This document shows positions 24,205-34,136 of a DNA stretch of 64,000 nt, piece by piece. Where the stretch lies: contig NC_089594.1 of the NCBI RefSeq assembly GCF_019320115.1, positions 20,134,262-20,198,261 on the forward strand, written 5' to 3'. Source of the DNA: Miscanthus floridulus. Lineage: Eukaryota > Streptophyta > Magnoliopsida > Poales > Poaceae. The first letter of the stretch is position 1; every line of letters begins with the position of its first letter. Under the pieces are notes generated by a model that was not told the DNA's origin, searched no databases, and worked only from the letters and a program-made list of their open reading frames with translations. A program made the translations under genes and the position numbers.

Positions 24205-26591
24205 CCTGCGCAAGAAAAAAACAACAACAACAGCTTAGGTCAGAGGGCACATCAGAAATAGGAAATAACAACAGGCCAAATGACGAGCAAGATAAAAACA
24301 TTCTATACTCACTCGGACCCGGCGCCATCAGCCCCGGCTGCCCCAGACCAAACCTAACGCCGGCAGCGGCCGCTCGCTCCTCTGGGGTGAGGAGTCCAGC
24401 CATGACATCACCTACAAAGCAACAAGTACGCAGTATTAGCACTCGGTACAATACGTGAACAAATGAACCGGGCGAAGACAGTAAACACAAAGATGTGCAC
24501 TAAACAGACTTACTCATAAAAAGCCCTGGCTGGGCAGCTTGCCGCGGCCCCTGGGTAGAAGTCTCCGCCGTATCGTGCGGCGAAGGACCAAAGAGCCGGA
24601 TCTCCTCAGCCAGCATCCTAACGGGCGGAGGACTCGAAGAAGACCGAGCCGCCGGGGCCTGCTCAGCAAGCACGGCCTCCAGCTACCCGACGTCGGCCGC
24701 CGGCACGAGCGAAGGCACGACAATGGCGGGAGACGAAGGAGCGTGCCGCAAGACGGCCTCCGTGCCCTCTTCAAAGCTTGAACACAGCCCGCCAAGATTG
24801 TCGGGCATAGGCTCGACGGCGCTACCTTCCGGTTGTTCGCCGACACTCACAGCACCATGCGAGGAGCGTGCTGGAGCAGCGCTGGCTTCCGGACGCCCCG
24901 CACCCCTCACAGCGCCGCTCACAGGGCACACCGGAGCTATTGGAGAGCCGCGATCCTCTCAGCTCGCAACCCGCACGTCAGCTGACGGAACGGAGGAGCT
25001 CTCAACGTCTTCACTGCCGGCGGAGGCAACGCCCGCACTACCAGTAGAAGACATGGCCGGCGCAATCAACGGAGCACCGCTCTTCTTCTTCTTCTTCACA
25101 GGTGCCCGAGCAACAACGGCGCCCTTCCTCTTCTTAGACTCGGCCTCCGCCATAACATTCTTCACGAAGGCCTTCTTCTTCTTCTTCTCAATCAAAGCCA
25201 GGACCTCGGCGGGAACCTCGCGCTCCCGATAGACGATCCGACCTCCTCAAAAACTCGATTGAGCCATGTCATGGTGCCTACCACGGCCATCCGAGACGTG
25301 TACTCACGCTCGGAAATCTTGCCAACCAACCCTATTGCGGCTTCCTCAATCTCGGAGATGAAACTGTCCTCCATCACCCCCTCCCCCAAAGACCGACCGA
25401 AGTGGGGGAACAGAATCTCGGCCTCCGACCTGAAAACGAGAACCTTCACCTGTTCCAGCCGAAAGGCTGGGTTGTTTTTGCCCAGGGGCCAGTAGTTGGA
25501 GGCCATAATCTCCTCCACCAGGTCACGGCCACCGGAGTAGCGGTACGCTGCCGCAAAAGCCTGATCACAAGCCTCCCTCATCGGAGACACCTCCTCCGGC
25601 GGATCCACACGCGTGTGCGGCGCCATCTCCTCCATCCTTGAAGTCAACGGATACTCCAAGACCTCCACACCATCCTCGGTAGTGCTACGGACCCTGTAGG
25701 TCTTCACGTAGAACCATTGCTCAAGCCAGCTGTGGTCCCACTTGCCCTTCTAGCAAAAAGAGATCTCCAGGCGGTCCACGCCTTGGTTCCTCTTAGACAT
25801 AAAAGTGCAACTACCATACTGGTAGGTCACCTCCACCTCCTTGCCCTCTCGCACCTCCTTCTTCTTTGGCTGCTTCTGCAGCTCGTAGTACGCGCAGAAG
25901 GTGTCCACATCTGGCTCGGCACCATAAGAAACGCACGCCCAGCAGAATTTGCTAAGCGTGAGGAAGGCAGTAGGAGTCAGATGATGGAGCTGGACATTGA
26001 AGGTCTCCAACACCCGGCGAAGGAAGGGGATGTAAGGAAGGCGGAGGCCGTAGGTGAAGAAGTCCTGAAAGACCACCGCATATCCCTCCTCCGGTTCCGG
26101 AACAGTCTGGCCAGGCGGAGGGATTTTTACCCTCGACAAAGGAAAACACGATTCCTTCAACATCTCCACGATTGCCTCTTCAGTAATGGAGGAGGGACCG
26201 AAATCCCAAGACTTTATCGCCATATCTCTAGAATCCGCAGCGATCAGGTCTCCGACGGATGCAGAGACACTCCCCAAATCCTCCTCCACTAGCTTTTCAA
26301 ACTCCAACGCGGAGGCAGAGGTAAGCATGCACTCCTCAAAATGCGCACCCCAGCCGATGGCCCTAACGCCAAGAAGGTGGCGATAGGGACCGAAAAAGGC
26401 GGGCCGGCGAGTTTGGGCGGAGGCGGAAAAGAAAGCCACCGCGACAGCAGCCTAAGCGCGAGACGCAGGCAGAAAGACGGAACGCGCGAGGGCAGCAAAA
26501 GGTGAAAGCAAAGAGAGCAGAGAGCGATTTCTTAGAGCCAACGAAAACGAATGAGCAATGCGGGGGGGGGGGGCCTGCCACCAACAACACC

Positions 26592-26600
26592 CTTATATAG
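26592..26600 (-). promoter_or_regulatory. TATA box of the antisense gene of element I
   Basis: On the minus strand CTATATAAGG lies about 155 bp upstream of the antisense ATG (26439). It is a consensus plant TATA box in the right orientation and distance, so the antisense gene seems to have its own promoter inside the element, separate from the LTR. Confidence 0.65.
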
Positions 26601-26919
26601 GCCGTGGGCAGGCGGTCCGGCTCCCGCCATACAACGGTCATCTCTGGAGAATTCGCCTGCCGCACAATGGTCATCTCCGAAAAAGTCACAAGGTATACAA
26701 CGGAAACTGACACGGCATAAACGGCCGCACCGTAGGACAACAGCTAGATTGGCTGCCCAATGGCTACTCTCAATGAGACCAGTGGCCGCACCAGAGCAGG
26801 CCAGGGGGGAAGTAGCGGGGCCTCGCTCGAAGACGCCAATGCATGTGGCCTCCGCCCCCGCAGATGCCTTTGGTCAAGACATTTTGAGCTCATGGCACGC
26901 TCAGGCGAACCATGGTCTC

Positions 26920-26931
26920 AAAAGGGGGGAA
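26920..26931 (+). promoter_or_regulatory. Polypurine tract of element I
   Basis: AAAAGGGGGGAA-type purine run immediately before the 3' LTR start TGTTGTAAC at 26933, the expected plus-strand primer site. Confidence 0.8.
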
Positions 26932-26932
26932 C

Positions 26933-27131
26933 TGTTGTAACACGGCATCGGCGGGTGGCGAAGGCCTCCGACAGCGAGGTGTCGCCAAGGCATCTTCGAC
27001 CGTCGTAGGGCGGAGACCTGGCGCTAACTAAAGGAAATTTCCTGGCTATGCTCAAAGGGCGCTGCACGAGGTTCGGCGAGCTCATCGCGGATTCTACCTG
27101 GGCCAGGCACAGACACCTCCGACCGCTCAGG
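26933..27131 (+). repeat. 3' LTR of element I, cut by the assembly gap
   Basis: It repeats the first 199 bp of the 5' LTR (from TGTTGTAACACGG to GACACCTCCGACCGCT) with a few substitutions, such as GGCATCGG for GGCTTCGG, and then enters the N run. The rest and the right target duplication are not visible. Confidence 0.92.
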
Positions 27132-27231
27132 NNNNNNNNNNNNNNNNNNNNNNNNNNNNNNNNNNNNNNNNNNNNNNNNNNNNNNNNNNNNNNNNNNNNN
27201 NNNNNNNNNNNNNNNNNNNNNNNNNNNNNNN
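27132..27231. other. Assembly gap (100 N)
   Basis: Exactly 100 N, the usual placeholder for a gap of unknown size. The 3' LTR of element I stops at it, and the next element begins in the middle of a coding exon after it. The two sides therefore need not be neighbours at a known distance. Confidence 0.99.
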
Positions 27232-29402
27232 CGGCAGCCAACAAGCGTCGTCAGGTGATCTTTACACTGTTAGACGATGAAATAGAGGATACAGACATCT
27301 TTCGACTCGCCCCTCGAAAGAGGAGGAGGCAACTGGAGTCGACAAAGCAAGGTGGCTCCTCCATGCCGGTGGGACCCGCATCACCAACCACTGCGGCGTG
27401 GAGGACAAGCGGCGAAGGGGTCGAGCACCAAGCCCCGGCGCCGGTGCTGGTCGTAGAGGGAGACCAGGTGGCACCCGCAGAGCATGTGGAGCAGGCACGG
27501 TCGAAGAGACGTGCCTTCGCCACATCATTCCGTGCTTCCAACATGTAAGTATTTGTAATCTTGATGTAAGCTTACAATTTATAGTGATTACTGTTGTCTT
27601 CTGAACTTATCTCGGTTATATTAGGTCGGCGTCCACCGAAAATCTAGACCAACTAGCCGGGAGCGGCATGGCTCCACCAGCAATGTCAGAGAAAACTGTC
27701 CAGCAGCCGGCCATGGAAGAACCTATAGCAGAAAGTCTGCTAGTGCCTCAGCAGACAAGCGGCCAGATAACAGTCCCCGAGCAGGTGGTCGAGGGGAGAG
27801 CCGAGCCAAGTACAGGTGCTCCGAGCACTAACCCTGCTGAGGGGGACACTTTAGTGCCAAGGGTAACAGACCAAACCGAGGAGCAGCAGCCGGAGGTGGC
27901 ACATAGCACGTTTGCCGATGCTACGGCCCATGGGAAGGCCATAGTGATCGCAGAAGCTGCAAACTCTGGACCAGCACCGCTACCTGAAGAAGTGGCCGAA
28001 GAGGACGAAGTAGAGGAGGTCCTGGGCCGTCCCTATGACAAGTGACAACATGTATATGTGTCGCGCTGGTGGAATGACCAATGGGTTATGCATGAGGAAA
28101 TCCCAGAGGTCGAAGAGACCATGAAAGTTGAACGAGCGACAAAATGTCTGGTGACGGAAGTCCAGGTATGTTTTGCTTGACCACTTGATCCTACTATCCA
28201 GTCAAACTGTCTGACTTAACTTTTTTACATGCAGGACTTAATGAAGACCGCAAGGTACCGAAAGAAGTGCTTCGACCAGATTGAGGGGATCACATCAAGC
28301 AACAAAGAACTAGCGGCCGAGGTGAAACGCTAGCACCACCAACTTGAAGCCGCCAACCAGGAGAGGACGGAGCAAGAGGCACAGAACCAGAACCTGGTCA
28401 TCCAGCTTAGTAACAAAGAGCAGGAAAAAACAAGTAAGTTGTCACTTTATCACAACAAGTGCATGACACGTGTTGTTGCATTGTTGGTAGTAACAACTGT
28501 AGTGCAGGCTTAGAAGCCGAAGTAGTCCGTCTCCAAGAGGAGAATAGCCGTGTGGCCATAGAGTGTGATCGCCTGAAGGAGGACAACAAGAAACTAGCGC
28601 ACGACCAGTCGTAACTCCGGGACCGCACAACCAAGATGAAGGAGGAACTGAAAAGTAAGTGTTCCAGACCACCTTGCTCACTCTGTTGCCCGCCTTATCT
28701 TGTCGTGGCGTGACATTTTAATGTCTTGTGCGGTTTGCAGTTTCAAAAGTCAATGCCAAGAAGCATCTGGAAACCGTGATGAAAGATCGTGATGGCTGGA
28801 AGGCGCGATGCCTAGAGATCACCGAGGATCAGGACACATGGAAAAACCGGTGCCAGGAAGTGGCAACTGGCATTTTGCCCGTCCTCAACCTTATCGACCC
28901 AGCACTTACAGAGGAAGTGCCAAGGACGCCGTAGCTCAGACTGGTCGAGAGATGCCGAAAGGCATGGGGATGGTTCCAAGAGTTCGTGAAGGAGGCGGGT
29001 GAGTACACAGGCGCACATGTGCTAAGCATGGTGCGTGCCCACTACCCCCTGATCGATCTCAAGCTCCTGGAGGCTGGGTACCCGAAGGAGGTAGATCCAG
29101 ACAAGGCTGAGGAGCTTCGGTTGACCCAGCTGGACCTGTCTTCAAAGATAATTGGCGACATTAACCTGTGTGGTGGTGGGATAGCACCTGTACAGGGTAC
29201 GCCATCAACAAGTCAACTAGAAACGCCATCAGTTGCGAGCCAACCGGCGAAGCCTGTGGTCTCGACTAGCCAAGCATCGGCGGGGCCATCCTCTTCAGCT
29301 CGACCAGTACAAGAGTCCCCGAGACTCAAGCAGGATGCCGGAAGCAGCGAGCAGCAGGTGCCGCGTGACCCGACCAGCCAACAGGATAGGCTAGAGCTAT
29401 AG
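27232..29402 (+). pseudogene. Antisense spliced gene of element II (coiled coil)
   Basis: Runs opposite to gag-pol of its element. Visible exons: gap-27544, 27625-28165, 28235-28433, 28508-28654 and 28741-29402, with GT-AG junctions and matching phase (checked for the first two). The N-terminal part (27240-27530) is Arg/Lys-rich. The middle is a heptad-like coiled coil (EAEVVRLQEENSRVAIECDR). The C-terminal part (LVERCRKAWGWFQEFVKEAG, then VRAHYPLIDLKLLEAGYPKE) is a conserved block of the retrotransposon antisense proteins. In-frame stops lie at about 28043 (TGA), 28330 (TAG), 28612 (TAA) and 28932 (TAG), so it is a pseudogene although the splice sites survive. The start lies in the gap. Function unknown. 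Confidence 0.75.
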
Positions 29403-29909
29403 AAGAAGGACGTAGTTGTGTTATTGTAAACTTGGGCCTCTTCAGGCAAGCTTGTAATAACGTAACTGTATATCATCATAAGCTTGTTTGTTTTGTATAA
29501 AACGTATTTAAGCTTGAAACTCGTGTTGGTGTAACTAAGTGAGAACATGTTAGTGTTCTATTTAGTTGTACCAGTTTACTTGACATGTCATCCTGAAAAG
29601 TTTGTACGGCCCTGATTTGCCATGTGGTCGGAGTGTGAGGTATGTGACCTGTGCACACGTAGACGCAGACAAGTCAAACCAGGAGGTCCTGCCGATCACC
29701 CATAGCGTAGAGAGCGGATCCCGTGCATGCGTTGGGAGGAACCGGAGACAGGGCCTGCTCCGAAAACCCGGGAATGAATGGTGGTCGGCTTTGACTGGCT
29801 AAGTTAGAATAACCGTAAAATTCGAAGTGACACATCAGAGTGGTCGGAGAAATCATAATAGCTTTATTGGATTAAATCGAAAGTACAAGAAGAGTACATA
29901 TCTTAGTAG
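29403..29909. other. Convergent spacer between antisense gene and pol of element II
   Basis: AT-rich sequence between the ends of two genes that point at each other. It presumably holds both 3' ends and poly(A) signals. No gene is seen. Confidence 0.6.
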
Positions 29910-32900
29910 TTAAGCATAGAAACGCCTAAGCTTGTCGATGTGCCATGAATTGGGTACGTCCGTACTGTCTAGGTGAGCTAACCTGTAAGATGTTAGTCGT
30001 GTGACTTCCTTAATCATGAAGGGCCCTTCCCATGGAGTTGCGAGTTTATGGACACCAGCCTGATTCGTCTTCCACTTCAGGACCAGGTCCCCAACCACGA
30101 AGAACCACTCTTTAACGTTCTTGTTGTAGTACCTGCACAAAACAACAAGGTATTTGGCTGTGCGTACGCAAGAATCGAGCCGCTTCTCTTCTGCACTATT
30201 CACTTCTAGCTCCCGTACTTCATTGACCTTGCCTTCGTCGAAGTTCTCTACCCGTGCTGATCTAAAAGCTATATCTGCTGGGAGGACTGCCTCAGCATCG
30301 TAAACCATAAATTATGGTGAGACGCCGGTGTTATGACTGGGCTGAGTTCTGAGGCCCCAGACCACGGCTGGTAATTCTTTGAGCCATCTCCCGGGAGCTT
30401 TGTCATTTTCTCTGTACATCCTCTTCTTCAATGCGTCCAAAATCATACCGTTTGCTCGCTCGACCTGTCCATTAGCTCTAGGGTGCGCCATCGAGACGTA
30501 TTTTACTACTATGCTCCTTTCATCGCAGAAGTCCCAAAAAGCGTTCCCGGTGAACTGAGTACCCAGATCAGTGATGATGCTGTTGGGTATGCCAAAGCGG
30601 TGGATGACCTGGTCGAGGAACGTGATAGCCTTTTCTGAGGATGCCTATACCAGAGGCATGTACTCTATCCACTTAGAAAATTTGTCGATCAGGACAAAGA
30701 CACATGTAAATTTCTCAGGAGCCAGTTTGAAGGGCCCGATCATATCCAGTCCCCAGCATGCGAAGGGCCAAGAGGCTGGTATTGTCTGGATCTCATGTGC
30801 TGGTACGTGGATTCTCTTGGCGAAGAACTGACAACCCTCACAGTGGCAGACTAGCTTCTCTGCATCGGCTACCGCTGACGGCCAATAGAACCCTGCTCGA
30901 AAAGCCTTACCGACCAGCGTTCTCGAGGCCGCGTGGTTGCCATAGGAGCCAGAGTGGATTTGGTCTAGGAGATGTTCACCATCCTCCTAGGTTATACACT
31001 TCATCAAGATTTCCTCCTTTGCGTTCTTGCACCATAACTTGCCATCAACGAGCAGATACTGCTTACTGCGACGCATCAGGCGCTCGTTTTCTGTCCGATC
31101 AGTGTAACTGCTGCCATCTGTCAGGTACTTGATGAAATGTACTCTCCAGTCGGGCTCATGCGTGGTCGGAGGTGGCTCGGTGGTGCTCGACGCCGGAACC
31201 GTAGCCACCAATTGCTGGTCTGGAGGCTTGTCGACCGTGGAATCTTCCTCTTCGATGGAAGGCGTGAGCAGGTCTTGGACGAATACGCCATGTGGGACTT
31301 TGGCTCGGGATGATCCTAACTTTGACTGCGCATCTGCTTCTTGATTTTTGTCCTGAACCACGTGTATGTACTCGATGCCATAGAACTTGCCTTCCAACTT
31401 TCTTATCGATTTGCAGTATGCATCCATCTTTTTGCTGGTCATGTCCCAGTCCTTGTTGAGTTGGTTGATGACCAGAGCTGAGTCTCCGTAGACATAGAGA
31501 TGTTTAACACTGAGCTCGACCGCAATGCGCAAACCATGTAGGCATGCTTCGTACTCGGCGGCATTATTAGATGCTGGGAAATAAATCCTGAGGACGTACC
31601 GGAGCTGCACCTTGGATGGTGACACGAAAAGGACTCCTTCTCCTACGCCATCGATGTTGAGAGAGCCGTCGAAGTACATCTTCCAATACTCATTGGGCCC
31701 ATGAGAGGCAGGCGTGCTTAAGTCGGTCCACTCGATGATGAAATCGACGAGTGCCTAAGACTTGATTGTAGTACGGCTTGTAAATTCCAAGGAGATTGGG
31801 CATAGCTCCATTGCCCATTTGACGATGTGCCCATTCGCATCCTCGTTGCTAATGATGACTCGCAGAGGGTACTCAGTCATGACCACCACACGATATCCAT
31901 CGAAGTAATGTTTTAACTTTCGGGATGTTATCAGTATGGCGTAGATCAACTTCTGAATCTGTGGGTACCTGGTCTTGGATTCATTGAGTACCTCACTGAT
32001 GAAATAGATTGGTCGCTGTACCTTGTAGACGTGGCTGGGCTCATCGCGCTCGACCACCATGGCCGTGGAGACCACTCGATTAGTCGCCGCAATGTAAAGC
32101 AGGAGTGTTTCGTCTTCTCTGGGAGCAGTGAGGACTGGAGGTGACGTAAGGTATTGTTTCAGCTGTGTGAAGGCAGCGTCTGCTTCCTCCGACCACTCAA
32201 ACTTCTCGGATGCTTTGAGCAGTTTAAAGAACGGTAATCCTTTTTCGCCTAATCTTGATATGAAACAGCTGAGGGTAGCCATGCATTCGGTAAGATTCTG
32301 AACATCCTTCACCTTTTTGGGCGGCTTCATGTCCAAGACAGCTTTGACTTTCTCCGGGTTAGGGCGTATGCCGTCGTGACTGACGACATTGCCAAGTAGT
32401 ATGCCAGAAGGAACACCAAAGATGCACTTCTTTGGGTTTAATTTCCATTGGAATGTGTTAAGGGCTGCAAAGGTGCATTCCAGGTTGTCAACAAGGGTAT
32501 GTGCTTCCTTGGTTTTGACAACTATATCATCAACATAAGCCTCGATGAGGTCATCTTTTATCTCGTCTTTGAGGCAGGCCTGTATAGCGCATTGGTAGGT
32601 AGCCTCGGCGTTCTTGAGCCCGAACGACATGGTCGTGTAGCAGTAGGCGCCGAAAGGCGTGATAAAAGATGTCTTGATCTGATCGTCCTTTTTGAGAGCG
32701 ATCTGGTGATAACCAGAGTAGCAATCGAGAAAGGAAAGCAGCTCGCAACCGGCGGTTGAATCTATGACCTCATCTATGCGAGGTAAGCCGAAGGGGTCCT
32801 TAGGGCAGTGTTTGTTGAGATCAGTGTAATCAACGCACATTCTCCATTCATTATTCTTTTTGCGTACAAGAACCGGGTTGGCTAACCATTCTGGATGATA

Positions 32901-34136
32901 CACTTCTTTGATAAATCCGGCCACCAAAAGCCATGTAACTTCTACCCTAATCGCCTCCTTCTTGTCGCGAGCGAACCGTCGTAGCTTCTGCTTGATAGGT
33001 TTGGCCTTGCCGTTGACATTCAAGGAGTGCTCGATCAAATTCTAAGGTACACCGAGCATGTCAGCAGGTTTCCATGCGAACACATCCATGTTGCTCCTCA
33101 AGAACCTGACGAGCACGTCTTCCTATTTGGGATCCAGGTTGGCCCTGATAAGGGCTGTTTTGCTAGGATCACCGTTGACCAGCTGGATCACCTTGTGCTC
33201 CTTGGACTTGATGTTCTTGCATGGAGCCTCAAGCTCTGGGATCTCTAGGTGGTCGGCCAAGGTCTTCTTGGCGTCGAGCATGGTCTCGGCCATGCGAATA
33301 GAGAGGTCGTGAGCCTCTGCTATTTTGAAGCTATCGTCCTCGCAGGTATAAGCTACGTATACGTTGCCCCTGAGGGTTAGAACTCCTTTCTCGATAGGCA
33401 TCTTCAGCACCAGATACCTGTAATGAGGTATGGCCATGAACTTGGTGAGCGATGGTCGACCCAAGATAGCATGGTAGGTGCCGTCGAAGTCAGCGACCAC
33501 GAAGTTGACGTAGTCGGTGCGGAAGTGGTCCGGGGTCCCAAATTGCACAGGAACCGTGATCTGCCCGAGAGGTGTAGAGCTCTATCTAGGAAGAACACCC
33601 CAGAACGGTGCCTCGTATGGCTTGAGATCCGCCTGGGTTATCTTCAGGGCTGGCAGACTGTTCTTGAACAATATATCGATGGAGCTACCGCGGTCAATCA
33701 GCACCCTGTCAAACTGAACCTTGTTGATACAAGGATCGAGGACCAGAGGAAAACGTCCTGGCTCAGGTATTGCGGCACATTGGTCCTTTCTGCTAAAGGA
33801 GATCTCGCGGTGAGACCAAGGAGGGAGCCACGGATCAGTGATGAGGTTGTCGGTGTTGGCCACGTTCAAGCAAGTGCGGGCGAGCAGCTTGCATTCTTGT
33901 TTGGTCTCGATGGACACTTTGCCTCCAATTATGGTGTGCACGCGATCGGTTGGCTTGACGTACTTCTGACGGGGATCTACGTCTTCATCGTCGTTGTCCT
34001 CGTTGCGCTGTTCCCCTGCGTCGTTAGGCTTGTCGGACGTATCCGGAGCCTGTTGACGCGTGTAGATAGACTTGAGAACGCGGCAGTTCTCCATGGTATG
34101 GTTCGACTTGGGATGGAGCTGGTAGGGCCCTTTCAA
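29910..34136 (-). pseudogene. pol of element II: protease, RT, RNase H, integrase
   Basis: One frame runs through the whole stretch with nonsense codons including 33582-33584, 33123-33125, near 33041, 31755-31757 and 30987-30989. Protease: the active site reads VLIDRGSSIDILF, so the position after the catalytic Asp, normally Gly or Thr, is Arg. [20 protein letters not shown] and [11 protein letters not shown]. RNase H: YFDGSLN, AEYEACLHGL and YGDSALVINQL. Integrase: HHCC finger, WGLDMIGPF, IITDLGTQFTG and NGQVERANG (DDE), ending with WHIDKLRRFYA. Two RNase H domains (the first near 31950, [20 protein letters not shown]) support the Tat lineage. It is dead by point mutation. Confidence 0.9.

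Larger units (their letters stand above)
12649..26439 (-). pseudogene. Antisense spliced gene of element I (gypsy-type transposon family protein)
   Basis: The gene runs opposite to gag-pol. Exon 1 starts at 26439; its N-terminal domain (GVRAIGWGAHFEECMLTSAS, then RLPYIPFLRRVLETFNVQLH) resembles the 'putative gypsy type transposon' family (PF04195, Transposase_28). An in-frame TAG lies at 25750-25752, after which the same frame continues to 25192. A Lys-rich stretch follows (KKKKKAF and PVKKKKK, possible nuclear localisation). Further exons with good splice sites are 24411-24313, one starting near 14192, and one starting near 14008 (after GGTCGCAG) that encodes a long coiled coil (EALKAEIERLEGEKGGL). 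That exon continues to about 13260 through RHLAKLPGLINGC and GETSLGLRKTLRNFIGHF, with several stops. A Ser/Thr/Pro/Gly-rich tail ends near 12972, and an ORF at 12915-12649 may be a last exon or untranslated. The nested Copia element lies between the exons at 24313 and 14192. Function unknown; such antisense genes are known in Grande and Retand. Confidence 0.75.
4192..27131 (+). mobile_element. Element I: Tat-lineage Ty3/Gypsy LTR retrotransposon
   Basis: The element starts TGTTGTAACACGG at 4192, and the same sequence restarts at 26933 (3' LTR). In between are a primer binding site, gag, protease, reverse transcriptase, RNase H, a second RNase H, integrase, a tandem-repeat spacer and an antisense gene. 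This order, with a gypsy RNase H followed by an archaeal-like RNase H, and an opposite-strand ORF downstream of pol, is the known pattern of the Tat group (Grande, Retand and relatives). A 9.9 kb Copia-type element is nested in it, so its own length is about 13 kb or more. The 3' LTR runs into an assembly gap after about 199 bp. The expected 5 bp target duplication (AAAAC at 4187-4191) cannot be verified. The coding frames contain nonsense codons, so it is not autonomous now. Confidence 0.93.

Noticed and set aside
24959..25195. Lys-rich ORF as an independent nuclear protein
   Set aside because: It fits as the middle part of the antisense gene, in frame order with the exons around it.
27048..27548. 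A long plus-strand ORF spanning the N gap
   Set aside because: The N stretch is translated as X, so the join of LTR and antisense exon is artificial.
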